From: Sorghum bicolor
Taxonomy: Eukaryota; Streptophyta; Magnoliopsida; Poales; Poaceae
Assembly (NCBI RefSeq): GCF_000003195.3
Contig: NW_018396398.1
Span: 995,433 to 1,059,432 of the forward strand
DNA: 64,000 bases
Direction: 5' to 3'
Both the position numbers and the translations under genes were made by a program. The notes under the pieces were generated by a model. It ran no database searches, was not told the origin of the DNA, and was given only the letters and a program-made list of their open reading frames with translations. This document shows positions 1 through 11,497 of the stretch, in pieces; position 1 is the first letter of the stretch, and every line of letters starts with the position of its first letter.

Positions 1-3000
1 AGTTTCAAGCGGGGTTTGGGTCCCAAATTGCTGAAGACTATGGGCCGCACTAAGTGTGCAACTTTCAACGAGTTTCTCAGTGATGCTCTCACCCAAGAGA
101 ACTATAACACTGTGTACACTGCGACCAAGACTCGCAAGAGGGCTTTTGAGGCCAGTGCTGGGTCATCTCAGTCCAAGGCTCCAGTGGCAGCTAAGCCACC
201 ATTCCGTGCTCCAACCCCCAACCAGCGATACCGCCCTCCGGTGAAGAAGAATCAGGCAAAGACGGGTTTTCGCAAGGGGTACTCTATTGCTCTTCCTAGG
301 GGCAACACGGGTCCCAGCTATGCCAAGACTCCACCTGCCAACCGTCCGTGCTGGAACTGCAATCAGACCGGGCATTGGCAGAGCAACTGTCCTTACCCGC
401 CAAAGAAGGGCAACCAGGGGAACGTCCGTCAGGGGCGTGTTCACTACACAACTGTGGAGGCAATCCCTGCTGGTGAGGTAGTCACGGCTGGTAAGTTTCT
501 GGTCAATCAACATGATGCACTCGTGCTTTTTGATTCTGGAGCATCGCATTCTTTTGTGAGTTCTGAATTTGTATCTAAGCATAGCATCAAGACCATCACA
601 CTTGATCAAGGCAGTTATTGTATTAGTGCTGCGGGAAATGATATTTCCACCAATCAAGTGGTTTTGGGGGCAACTCTGGAGATAGGAGGCCGTCAGTTTC
701 TTGCTGATCTGGTTGTTCTACCCGGTGTGGGCATAGATGTAATTCTAGGGATGAAGTGGATGAGTGGTAATGGAGTTCTTATAGACACCACCACTCGTGT
801 AGTGATGTTGAAAGACCCAGATACCAAGGAGGCATTTCTAGTGCAACTCCCTCGTGATATTCAAATCCGTAGCACTGTGAATGCAGTTACATCTAAGGCT
901 ATTCAGGATATTCCGGTGGTGTGTGAGTTTCCGGACGTATTTCCTGATGATTTTCCCGGGCTTCCTCCGGATCGGGATGTGGAGTTCAAAATTGAATTGA
1001 TTCCAGGCACCGCTCCTATCTCTAGAAGACCTTATAGGATGCCGCCCAATGAATTAGCTGAGCTTAAGACCCAACTAAATGAGTTGTTGCAGAAGGGTCT
1101 TATTCGTCCTAGTTCTTCTCCTTGGGGTTGTCCGGCCATCTTTGTGAAGAAGAAGGATCAATCTTTGCGCATGTGTGTGGACTATCGTCCCCTAAATGCG
1201 GTGACTATCAAGAACAAATACCCTCTTCCTCGCATTGATATCTTGTTTGATCAGTTGTCTAAAGCTAAGGTATTCTCCAAGATTGATTTGCGATCTGGGT
1301 ACCATCAGATCAAGATCCGTCCCGAAGATATACCTAAGACGGCTTTCTCGACGAGGTATGGGTTGTATGAGTACCTTGTCATGTCCTTCGGGCTTACGAA
1401 TGCACCTGCTCATTTCATGTATCATATGAATTCGGTGTTCATGCCCGAATTGGACAAGTTTGTAGTGGTCTTCATTGATGATATCTTGGTATATTCTTGC
1501 AATGAAGAGGAGCATGCAGAGCATCTGCGTGTAGTGTTGTCGCGTTTGCGCGAACATCAGCTTTATGCTAAGTTTAGCAAATGCGAGTTTTGGCTAAAGA
1601 AAGTACCTTTCTTGGGCCATGTCTTATCTAAAGAAGGCATATCGGTGGATCCGGCTAAGGTGCAAGAGGTGCTGGATTGGAAAGTTCCAACTTCGGTACA
1701 CGAGGTTCGGAGTTTTCTCGGTCTGGCTGGGTATTACCGTCGATTTATTCCGGAGTTCTCCAAAATATCCAAGCCTATGACTCGTCTACTTCAGAAAGAT
1801 GAAAAGTTTGTGTGGACACCTGAGTGTGAAGAGGCATTCCACAAGTTGAGGACACTGTTGACATCAGCTCCTGTCCTAGCTCAACCTGATATCGAGAAGC
1901 CTTTCGATGTCTTTTGTGACGCATCAGGCATTGGTTTAGGCTGTGTGTTGATGCAGGAAGGTCGCGTTATCGCGTATGCCTCGCGCCAACTTCGAAAGCA
2001 TGAGGTCAATTACCCCACTCATGACTTAGAATTGGCAGCAGTTGTTCATGCTTTGAAAATCTGGAGGCATTATCTGCTGGGTAATCTGTGTAATATCTAC
2101 ACCGATCATACGAGCCTCAAGTATATCTTCACTCAACCTGAACTGAACATGCGGCAGCGAAGGTGGCTTGAGTTGATTAAAGACTATAATCTCCAAGTGC
2201 ACTATCATCCGGGCAAGGCAAACGTGGTGGCGGATGCCTTGAGTCGGAAAGCGCACTGTCACTCAATACAAGTGGAAGATCCGTTGTTGTCACATCTTAT
2301 GCATCCGCTTGTGCTCAACCAGATTTCTCTGGAAAGTACCATTCGCAATCGAGTCATCGAACTGCAGCGGACAGATGTAGGCATCCACCATATCAAGAGG
2401 AAGATGAAGGAAGAAGAAACCAAGCATTTCCGGGTTGATGAAAACGGAATCCTTTGGTTCAAGGATCGACTTGTGGTCCCAAAAGACCGCGAGCTGCGAA
2501 ATCAGATCCTATCTGAAGCTCATTCATCCAAAATGTCTATCCATCCTGGTAGTAACAAGATGTATCAGGATCTGAAACCTTTGTTTTGGTGGACAAAGAT
2601 GAAAAAGGAGATAGCTGCTTTTGTCGCTCGTTGTGACAATTGTTGTCGCGTGAAGGCTGTTCACATGAAAGCTGGTTTGCTTCAACCCTTGCCAATTCCT
2701 GGTTGGAAATGGGAAGAAGTCAGCATGGATTTCATCAGTGGACTCCCAACTTCTGTTAAGGGTTATGACTCTATCTGGGTGGTTGTAGATCGTTTGACCA
2801 AGGTTGCTCGATTTATTCCAGTCCGAACTGATTATCGTCCCCATCAGTATGCGGAGTTGTATTTCGAGCACATTGTTCGCCAGTATGGTGTGCCTCGAAC
2901 AATCATATCTGATCGTGGACCACAGTTCACTGCTCGTTTTTGGGAATGTCTTCATGAGCAGATTGGTACTCACTTGGTCCGCAGCTCTGCTTATCACCCC

Positions 3001-3024
3001 CAAACAGCAGGTCAAACTGAATGA
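1..3024 (+). pseudogene. gag-pol: gag-pol, end of gag through integrase catalytic core (partial)
   Basis: The frame is open from base 1, so the start lies upstream. Residue numbers below count from base 16. Visible in order are the gag C-terminus, a CCHC zinc knuckle (C112, C115, H120, C125), the aspartic protease motif DSGAS (173-177), reverse transcriptase with FIDDIL at 486-491, RNase H (D635, E672, D697, D740), the integrase zinc finger (H836, H843, C873, C876) and integrase D905, D966 and E1002. The protein would package, mature, copy and integrate the element. A TGA at 3022-3024 ends the frame directly after catalytic E1002, and the same frame continues beyond it to 3771. The related copy at 25254-28316 has an arginine codon at the equivalent place, so a CGA to TGA transition is likely. 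Gag and pol share one frame here, unlike the broken frames of the second copy. The coding sequence looks otherwise intact. Confidence 0.92.
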
Positions 3025-3771
3025 GTTAACCAGATCCTTGAAGATATGTTGAGGGCATGTGCTCTCTCATCAAAAGGTTCTTGGGTTAAGTGGTTGCCAT
3101 TAGCTGAGTTCTCCTACAACAACAGTTATCAGGAGACTATCAAGATGGCTCCATTTGAAGCCTTGTATGGTCGAAAGTGTCGAACCCCGTTGAATTGGGT
3201 AGAAGCTGGAGAGCGAAGATACTACGGCATCGATTTCGTGAACGAAGCGGAGCAGAAAGTCCGTGTTATCCAGCAACACCTGGAAGCTGCTCAAGCTCGT
3301 CAGAAAAGTTATGCCGACAAGAGAAGGAAGCCGATTGAGTATTCAGTTGGTGACCATGTGTACATCAAGGTGTCTCCGATGAAGGGTGTACAAAGGTTCG
3401 GAGTCAAGCGAAAGCTTGCACCTCGCTATGTGGGACCTTATCGGATTCTCGAAAAGAAAGGGAATGTGGCATACAAAGTTCAACTCCCAGTTGCGCTTCG
3501 GGCCATTTTTCCTGTCTTTCACGTATCGCAATTGAAGAAGTGCCTTCGTGTACCGGAGGAACGAGTGGAAATTCGAGATATCAAGTTGAAGTCAGACTTG
3601 GTGTATGAGGAGAAACCCATGGCGATTCTTGATCGCAAGGAACGGGAAACGCGTAATCGTGTGGTTAAGCTCTACAAAGTGTTGTGGAGTAACCACGGGG
3701 AAGAAGATGCCACTTGGGAGACGGAGGATTATTTGAAAGAAGTTTACAAAACCTTCTTCGAAAATCAGTAA
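3025..3771 (+). pseudogene. Integrase C-terminal region and chromodomain, downstream of the internal stop
   Basis: This is the in-frame continuation of gag-pol after the TGA at 3022. A methionine at 3046 opens a 241-residue stretch but there is no reason to think it is a real start. It contains the rest of the integrase, the GPY/F-type module (GPYRILEK, 3435-3458) and, in the last 55 or so residues, a chromodomain recognised by KLYKVLWS, then ATWETEDYL. In chromoviruses this domain is thought to steer integration towards marked chromatin. It ends at a normal TAA just before the 3' untranslated stretch. Without readthrough of the stop this part would not be made. Confidence 0.88.
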
Positions 3772-3813
3772 GCTTTCAAATCTCGGGACGAGATTTTTGT
3801 AAGGGGGGAGGGC
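3772..3813 (+). promoter_or_regulatory. 3' untranslated stretch with polypurine tract
   Basis: The short spacer between the gag-pol stop and the LTR includes the conserved 'ctcgggacgagattt' block that is also present before the second Tekay LTR. The purine run aaggggggaggg (3801-3812) ends one base before the LTR and is the expected plus-strand primer. Confidence 0.85.
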
Positions 3814-6800
3814 TGTAACACCCCAGTGTTATGGTTGCATCAAGCATGTGCATGGCATGAGCATCATCATTTTTCAAAGCATCCATGATCATCATCTATC
3901 TTGAGACATGTCATTCTTTGCAAAGATGTGGTTTAAATTGATTAAATAGGCTTCCTATGCTTATGTTTGAGTGAACAATGATTGTGTTTGTGCTTAATGT
4001 CTTGGTAATTAGTTTATCTATGTTTAACTTGATCTTGGGAACAATGTTCATGTTGGTCACTTTTCCAAAATATGCTTCTAAGTCATACTTATGAAAATAG
4101 GCCCTAGAAACCTCTTTTGCTTAGGCTTTTAAAAAGTGTTTCATAAAATGTTTGCATGTCAAAACTTTCTACAGCACAGTTGTAGCAAATTTTATAAGGA
4201 ACAAAAGTTGTTTTATGGCCATCTCATGAAAATGAACACAAACAGCTCAAAAGTGGTCCACAAGGCAGATTTGGGTCTGTTTTCAACACTTAGAAAATTT
4301 TCTAAGTCCTGGGTGCTTTGCAGTTTGCTCGATCGGTTTTGGAAACTCTATATCTTTCAATCCAGGCCGATCTGGCCTTTGCTCCAGTTGACAAAGTTGT
4401 AGATCTCGCCTAGTACTCCAAGTTTGTCAACTACGCCATCACCTAATTCGCTCTGGTTTGGGAGATAATCGCCGGTGAAGTGGCTCTGTCAGACGAGCAC
4501 CCTTTCTTCTGAATCGGGCCTGACCTCGTCGACGTGGCCGACCGCCGGCAGAGCTCCGTCGCCATTTGTCGCCCGTACGCCGCGTTTGGCCCCGCTTGTC
4601 AGCTTCCGTCGTGTGCATGACCTCCACGGCGGCGCCCCGAGCGAGTGGACGCGTCCACTTCGCTCTGCCTCGCCCTCTCTTGCCTGAACCTCGTCCGCAG
4701 CGAGCCCTCCGCCGCGAGCTCACTCCGGCGACCTCGTGTGCGCTCCTCTCTGCGTCTCCGTCCACCAAACTCCACCCAAAGCTCCGCCGTGAGCCGCTCT
4801 CCAAGCTCCACCCTCTAACTCGCCGAGAAACCCACCGGTGAGCCGACATTCCCTTCTTCCCCCAAATCGGTCCGCCGTGACCTTCTTCTCTGGTGAACTC
4901 AATGCCGAGCGCTGTGAGGCTTCTCATCATCTTTGGTTAGGTCCTAGAGGTAGCTTAGGTCCTTAGCGAGCTTTTGCGCCACCTGGTGGACGCTCTACCG
5001 GGTTCTCCGTCGCCGGACACGGTGCGCAGCGCCGCCGTGCTTCCGCCGGAGTTGGGTGCTCTCGTGGCCAGCGCTTTCCACGGGGATCCAGGCCAAGCCG
5101 CGTACCTAGGAAGCTTCGCCGTAGTCCGTTGGTGCTGTAGAAGGCCTTAGGTCGCGCTCTACCGGCCTGAGGGCTCCGGCGTAACGCCGGGCACCTCCGC
5201 CGAGCCGCCATTGCCAACGGTGAGCCCCTTCCGGTGGCTCCGCCGTGGCAAAAGTGGGGTCAATCGAGCCGTTAGGGTTCGGGGATCACGTTGATGCCCT
5301 GGGTTTGGCCGGAGACCTCGCCGTCGCGGAGAAATCGCCGGCGAAGATCGCCTCGGCCGTGAGGAAGAAGAGCCTGACAGATGGGACCCACTGTCAGCGA
5401 CTCTCTCTTTCCCTCCTTTTCTTTTATTCAAAATCCTGATTTTTGGCTTTCTTGCAAAAATCATATCTCCTGTTTCTGAGATCCAAAAATTGTGAAACAA
5501 ATTTTGTGGTGTTTCTTGAGATGGCTAGTATTTAATAAAAATATAAAATGAATCATGTTTTCTGAGAAATTATTTATTAAGGATTTAATCTTGTTATTTA
5601 TGGATAAAGGCATATCTCTTGTTATACTGCTTAGTTTGCTTTGAAAATTTTATGGTGGTCTCTGCATGGCATTGGAGTGCTCTGATAATTATTTCATGAT
5701 TTTTGGAGCAATGTTGTTGTGATATGTAATTTGTGTTTGAAATATGGCTTGTTTCTTTAATTAAATCACATAAAATAATTGGTGTTTATGCTGGTGCTCT
5801 ATTTTGGTGGTAAACTTGTTTATGGTATTCCTAAGATGTAAATAATCTGAAATCTGTTGTTTGACACTATATAAGTCATGTTTATGAATTTATGAAATAA
5901 ATGCCTTGATACATGTTAAATGCATATCTTTAATTTGGCATGTGCATTGGTCCTGAAATTTTTATGGTGGTGATCTGATGTTATACTTGTGCCTCTGTAA
6001 TTTTTGTAGATTTTTCTGAGCACTTTAACTAATATCTTGTAAATATGCCTTATCTAAAGTTAATTAATAAATGCCTTGTTAAGTAATTGTTTTGGGGTTT
6101 TCAACTGATGATCTGGTGACCTTGTAATATGTTTGTGCTCATGAGTCATATGGTTGGCATGGTTTGTGTTTTGATCATGTCATTAAATAATTAACTATAG
6201 GGTTAAATGCTGTTCTGGACAGCAAGTGAGCAATTTAACTTTGCTTAATGATAACTTGACTTTCTGTGAAACTTGTCTAAATCAAAGTTGTTCTAAACTT
6301 ATAGAGCCAGCTGTGGTTTAAATTTGAAGTCATTTGGCCAAGTAGTTCAAAAGTTATAGATGTTCCAAGTTGGGTTCCAGAAATAGGTGTTCTCTGTTTT
6401 TCTGGGACAGAACTTGGAACTTTGTTTAAATGACCAGTTTCATGTATGAATCTTGCTGTCATGTTTAAAGATTAATTGTAGACAATTTCGTAAGCTTTCC
6501 AGAATGTCCTTACTCATGTTTGTTGGACCTGTCTATCTATAATTATGATTTATTTACTGAGCATACTTGTTTTGTGTCGTTTGCTGCTTTAGTGTCATGA
6601 TAGGTTTTGGGTTATGTTAACTTGTTTATTCATGTGAGTTAGTATAACTCTTGCTCCGTAAATGAGTGTCCAGTGAGTTGCTTGTGTTATTAAGCATTCA
6701 TATGTAGCATGTGCACCTTCTCATTCATCGAGCATGCAATAGGTGCACCGGACGTGGCAGTTTCCTTCGAGCTTCAAGCGAATCCCGAAGGTCAGGAGGG

Positions 6801-8391
6801 CAGCCAGGAAGTGGAGGTCCAGCAAGCCGGACTCGAGGAGCCCGAAGAAGAAGTTGAGTGCCCGAATCATGAGCCGGCATCGTTCGTGAAAGGCAAGCCC
6901 CGGAGCATTCTAAGTCTCCCCTTATTTCCGAAAAGTTTACTTAATACGTTATATCTATTGATGCATTACGTATAGGAGTTGTGATGAAACTGTTGCTGCA
7001 TTCTACTTTATCCTTGTCCAGATAACTCACCCTCCCTGGTTGTAGAGTTAGGTTCGAGTAGCAACTTAGCTATGCTTTAATCGGTAGAAGTCGGGTGATA
7101 TTCTGTCATCCGCGCGATATAGGGTTGTGTCGGGTCACGATGGTCTATATGTGCTATCGTGGATGGAACCTGGTTAAATTGACTTAAGCCGGGCAGAGTT
7201 TTGCAAGTGTGTAGTAACTCCGTCTGTGGCAGCTAAGGACCGATCGTTGTACGTCCTCTTGTCATGTTGAACGCATGCCTGACACTTAGTTGGCCGGATA
7301 ACTCGTTCCGACCGCGAAGCCGAGTAGTATGACTCAGGCCGGAAGACCGGCAAGTATAAAGTGCGCACTACCGGAGGAAGTGCGGTGTGCGGGGGACCAT
7401 TGGCGTAAGTCCAAAGGCAGGTGAGTTAAAATTCCTGACCTCCCTGGCAGAGTGGTAGCCATGGGAGTGCGGCGCTGATCGGAGCCGCGATTCCTGAGTC
7501 GTACCAAAGGTGACCCTTTGGCTCTCCGGCAGGAGATGCCTGGGTGAGTGCTAGGAATAATCCTCCAGCTGGATAGGAATTCGATTCGAATCGCCGTCTC
7601 TCCCGGTTAGTGAGAACTTGACAGAGCAGCGGCAAACGTAGCATTCACTAATGAACTTGGTTCGTGATAATGATGATAGCAAGAAGAACATATGATGAAT
7701 TTGATATGGTTAATATTGTTTGTAATAATCAAGTGATGTGTTGTAGTACAGGTGCTAATCTAGTGGTAGGCTGATGATAAATAAATATGATGCCCTTAAA
7801 ATAACTTAGTTGTAAGTGAAGCTTTTGGCAAAAGGTGAGTCAACCAGCTCCACTTAAGATTTAGCCTTGCATGATCCTTGGTGTCTTTTGTGTTTTACTA
7901 GACGGGTAAGTCTAGCTGAGTACATCCTCGTACTCAGGGTTTATTCCCACCTGTTGCAGATGATATCTTCTATGACGGTTTCTGCAAGACCTGTCTCCAT
8001 CCCGTTGGGGATGAGGACTAACCGTTGGGCACGGTTCTCTACTCTTCTCGTCTATGATGCTTTTGGAAGGATGACCTAGACTCTGGCAGTAACAAACTTG
8101 TGAACTGAACTTTGAACGGATGTGTGTAACTATTTTGCTTCCGCTACTTCAAACTTGGGTTGTAATAACTTAATGACTCCGATGTGGTGCCGCTTCGTCG
8201 GCAATGAATGACTATGTAACAATCGTTGTGTTTATGCTGAACTATTACGATCTTGGTTTGTTGCGAGTTGGTTTGAAGTCCTTCGTGATTTCGATTGACT
8301 ACCGGGATTATATGGGCTCAAGTTTAGAAACTTGATTGTTTGACGATCGTTTCTGCACTTGAACTCTTATAATTTGGTCGGTTCTGTGACA
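3814..8391 (+). repeat. 3' LTR of the first Tekay element (4,578 bp)
   Basis: It starts TGTAACACCC directly after the polypurine tract and ends TTCTGTGACA, with TG...CA termini. Its end resembles the TTCTGCCACA terminus of the second Tekay LTR. It is noncoding: an AT-rich body (5500-6700), a GC-rich stretch with low stop density (about 4480-5400) that yields several spurious open frames on both strands, and a mixed 3' third. It is about 290 bp longer than, and clearly a different family from, the 18314 LTR pair. The matching 5' LTR is not in the window, so its age cannot be read. Confidence 0.9.
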
Positions 8392-10152
8392 CTCTCCCCT
8401 CTCCGACTGGAGGAGTCGGGACTCTGTCTTCCTCCCCCATAACATTACTCGGGGGAGGGGTCCTCGTTGCCTCTTCATCCCTTGTCGGGGTGCTCGCCGT
8501 GGCACTCGCTGGGGCCGGTTGTTCCTTGGCGCTCGTAGCAGCGGTAGCCGCCGCAGGCTGCTCCGTGGCTTGTGGCGCGGCGTCTCCAGCGGCGGCAACA
8601 GGCTCGGCCGTCCTCTGTTCAGCGACCTGGTTGGGGTTGACGTCCGACGCCGCGCTAAACAACGAAACAACATTTAAACAATGTCAGAAACAGCAACAAA
8701 AAACAGAACATCGCAGTACGAAAGTTCAACCCTTACAGGTCAGATCGCCGGTGTGTCGCGGTGAACCTCCTCCTGGTCCTACCGGTTGGCGCTTGCGCTC
8801 CCGTCTCTGCGACACGCGGTGCAGGAGGGTCGCTGGCCACCCGATCAGTGGTGGCCGGCGCTACGTCCGGTCGACTGCGCGGTCTCTGGACCAGAGAAGG
8901 CGCGGCCTCCTTCTCCTCGTCGTCATCGGTGATCCGGACGAGTCGACGGCGCTTCGGCGCCTGACTGCTCTCCGCCGGCAGCGCCTCTGCTGGGGAGGGG
9001 TCTGCCGCCATCGGCCTTTTCCCCGCCACCCTGTCCTCGGTGGTCGGGGCGGGGTGGGTCTGCTCCTCCTCACTGCTGGTGTACCGGGTACACCGAGCAG
9101 TGTCATCCTCCTACGGATCTTCCCCCGCGAGATTCTCCATCCCAGGTGCCAGTGATACGTACACTATGCACCGGTCAACGTCTCCGATCTACAACAGTAA
9201 AAGAGACAAGTTAGCAACTAGGAAGAACAAGAACTAAGGAGGTACAATCAGTCAGTAACGTTACCTTGGGAGCTGGTCGCCCTAGCTTGAAGGCCTGCAC
9301 CCGATCACTGCCACGGACGAAGCTGTTGTCCGCAAAGTTGAACAGTTCGTTCAACAGCTGCTGCACTTCCGCCTTCTCCAAGACCTCAGGCCTCATCCTG
9401 GTCGGGTCCTGGCTACCAGCGTACTCGTACGCCGAGTGCACCCTCTTCTGGCAGGGCATCACCCGACGATAGACGAAGTTGCCGACCACTCCTAGCCCGT
9501 CCAAACGCGACCAGTCGATCAGCTTCATCAGGTCCGCTACTTGACCGGCGAACTCTGGGTGGTCGGTCCAACTGACCCTCTTCTCGGGGATGTACCCCAC
9601 GTCACAGAACGTGGAGCTGCCCAGCTCTTCCCTGACATAGAACCACTTCTTGTACCATTCGGTGAGAGAAGTGTTCCATGGGCAGTTTAGATACCGGTTC
9701 TTCATCCCGTCACGAAGATTGAGGTATACTCCATCTGCAATCTTGGAGCCTCCAACCGCTCCCTTTTTCCTCAAACAGAAAAGATAACGAAAAAGATCGA
9801 AGTGCGGCTCTATTCCAACATAGGCCTTGCACAGATGGATGAAAGTGGAAATGAGAAGAATTGAGTTCGGGTGCAGATTGCAGATCCCGATCTCATAGTA
9901 TAGAAGAAGCCCCTGGAGAAAAGGATGGACAAGAACCCCAAAACCCCTCTTGAGAAAATCTTCGAACACTACAATCTCACCGGCACGGGGGTCGGGGTAG
10001 CTCTCCCCCTCTGGCGCCCTCCAGCCGTCGAGCTCTGGGCTATGCAGTAGCCCCATGTCGACGAGGTCGTTGAGGGACTTCACACTGCTTAGGGACTTTT
10101 TCCATTCCTTGGCCATCAGCTCGGCCCTCTTCTTGGAGTCGCTCTTCGCCAT
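8392..10152 (-). pseudogene. Antisense extra ORF (aORF) with Transposase_28-like domain, three exons, interrupted
   Basis: The ATG at 10152 begins a Lys-rich N-terminus (MAKSDSKKRAEL). Exon 1 (10152-9265, 296 codons) holds the plant 'putative gypsy type transposon' domain, seen as HPFLQGLLLYYEIG, then LISTFIHLCKAYVGI and HFDLFRYLFCL. Two introns with GT...AG ends are visible on the minus strand: 9264-9189 (76 bp, aag|gtaacg ... gttgtag|atc) and 8736-8655 (82 bp, ct|gtaagg ... tttag|c); both joins keep the frame. Exon 2 (9188-8737) encodes an acidic, Ser/Pro-rich region with a nuclear-localisation-like PKRRRLVR. Exon 3 (8654 downwards) is Ala/Pro/Thr-rich and runs into the Tekay LTR at 8391, so the true C-terminus is displaced. 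One in-frame TAG (9113-9111) lies in exon 2. The function of this ORF family is unknown. A longer first intron that skips the stop is possible. Confidence 0.72.
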
Positions 10153-10262
10153 TGACGTTGCAAGAGTGACTGTGAGTTGGGAGGATTGCAGGTGGTTGTA
10201 GAAGGCAAGAGCGGAAAGCTTGAAGGCGATGGCAGGGTAAGCAATGTGGGGGTACTGTCAGG

Positions 10263-10270
10263 CTTTTATA
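10263..10270 (-). promoter_or_regulatory. Candidate TATA box of the antisense ORF
   Basis: The minus strand reads TATAAAAG 111 bp upstream of the aORF start codon at 10152. This is a normal distance for a plant promoter with a short leader, and nothing else between 10153 and 10557 looks functional. It is a motif match only. Confidence 0.5.
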
Positions 10271-10556
10271 AACCACAGCTCCACCCCCTCCCACTTCCCG
10301 CATTCTTGGGAAGTGGGCGGGCCCAGCGGCGGACGCGGCGTTTTGGTTTTCAATAATTGTCGGCAGTTAATGCGGCGGCCTTTTGGTATAATTGATGGTT
10401 TCCTTTTCTCAAACCGCGCAAAGGGCGGCTGCACAGTTACCAGGCGCACCTTTTCACGCAACCATCTGACAACACATTAGGAGGTCTCGTCACGTCAATC
10501 ATTTACGCGGTAAGATGTTTTTTTGACAGACAAAAATTGGTGGAGGGTCAACATTC
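10271..10556. other. Noncoding spacer upstream of the aORF
   Basis: About 290 bp between the candidate TATA box and the minisatellite. It would be the distal promoter of the antisense gene. I see no ORF with coding character and no repeat here. Confidence 0.5.
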
Positions 10557-10985
10557 CTAGGGACTGTGCCGACCACAGAGCACTGTATGCTCGGGGACTG
10601 GTCGCTCAGTCCGTCGACTTGGAAATCTAGGGACTGCACCGACCACCGAGCACTGTATGCTCGGGGACTGGTCGCCTAGTCTGCCAGCTCGGTAAATCTG
10701 AGGACTGCACCGACCACCGAGTACTGTATGCTCGGGGACTGGTCGCCCAGTCTGCCAGCTCGGTAAATCTGGGGACTGCACCGACCACCGAGCACTGTAT
10801 GCTCGAGGACTGGTCGCCCAGTCTGCCAGCTCGGTAAATCTGGGGACTGCACCGACCACCGAGTACTGTATGCTCGGGGACTGGTCGCCCAGTCTGTTTG
10901 CTCGGGAATCTGGGGGTCGCACCGATCACCGAGCACTATATGCTCGGAAACTAGTCGACCGGCCCACCAGATTGATAAGTCTATC
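10557..10985 (+). repeat. 71-bp minisatellite, about six copies
   Basis: Unit starts (ggactg-type motif) fall at 10561, 10631, 10702, 10773, 10844 and about 10915, a spacing of 70-71 bp. Each unit contains an accgaccaccgag block, then tgctcggggactgg and ctgccagctcgg. The last unit is diverged. Because 71 is not a multiple of three, the array is open in several minus-strand frames at once; these are not genes. It lies in the 3' noncoding part of the Tat element. Confidence 0.92.
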
Positions 10986-11497
10986 CGATAGCAAACGAGT
11001 ATGAGATGCTCGGGGACTAGATAATTTTAATTTTTTAGACCTTGCTACAAGGTTCATACTTCGCCTTCCAGCAAGCTCGGAGACTACATTGGTACGATGC
11101 ATCTGGCGATGCATCTCAGTTTCAGAATCTGTTTGAGGACTTTTCTTTTGACCCTGGCACCACGTGCCTACATCACCTACTGCCAGGCTCAGGGACTAAG
11201 TGGGCACACTTCACCTTGCGGTGACTATGCTTGCTTTTTGTAAGGCTATACTTTTCAGAAAAGCAAAGTGGGCACACTTCAACAAGAAAAGAAATATTTT
11301 TTTCTCAAGAGCACCATGCATTCTTCGAACAACCTGCTCCTTCGACGACGATGTTGATCAACTATCTTTTGAGTTGGTCAAAATACTGTTGCAACTGTTC
11401 TGGCGGCTCTCATGCTAATCGAAGACGTCAAGCCTCATTGGTCGAAGAAGCTCAAGACGGTGTGTTACATCACAATACATGGTGCTCGGGGACTAGC
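10986..11497 (+). other. 3' untranslated region of the Tat element with polypurine-like motif
   Basis: This noncoding stretch links the minisatellite to the LTR. The motif gctcggggacta recurs at about 11009 and again at 11484-11497, where it directly precedes the LTR and so occupies the polypurine-tract position. A short direct repeat, agtgggcacactt, occurs at about 11199 and 11267. No coding sequence is evident. Confidence 0.6.

Larger units (their letters stand above)
1..8391 (+). mobile_element. Tekay-type chromovirus (Ty3/gypsy), 5'-truncated by the window edge
   Basis: The internal region ends in a chromodomain-bearing gag-pol frame (1-3771), followed by a polypurine tract (3801-3812) and a complete 3' LTR (3814-8391). 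Domain order (CCHC knuckle, protease, RT, RNase H, integrase, chromodomain), the very long LTR beginning TGTAACACCC and the integrase sequence place it in the Tekay/Del chromovirus clade. The 5' LTR, primer site and most of gag lie before base 1. The element is inserted in the antisense gene of a Tat-lineage element that resumes at 8392; the first five flanking bases, ctctc, are the expected target duplication, but the partner copy is outside the window. Confidence 0.93.

Noticed and set aside
4439..5500. Open frames on both strands in the GC-rich part of the first LTR
   Set aside because: They are LTR sequence with high GC content and few stops; composition is Arg/Pro/Ser-rich without domain, and none is supported by a neighbour or signal.
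6709..6975. 88-codon frame with an acidic Glu-rich stretch in the first LTR
   Set aside because: A similar Glu/Pro-rich short stretch is common in grass Tekay LTRs, but it has no domain and ends in AT-rich sequence; not enough to call a gene.
8490..9155. 221-codon plus-strand open frame
   Set aside because: It lies opposite exons 2 and 3 of the antisense ORF and spans both the intron and the GC-rich low-stop stretch; no domain.
10557..10936. Three overlapping minus-strand open frames of 86-121 codons
   Set aside because: All read the 71-bp minisatellite in different frames; since 71 is not divisible by three, the same repeat is open in each.
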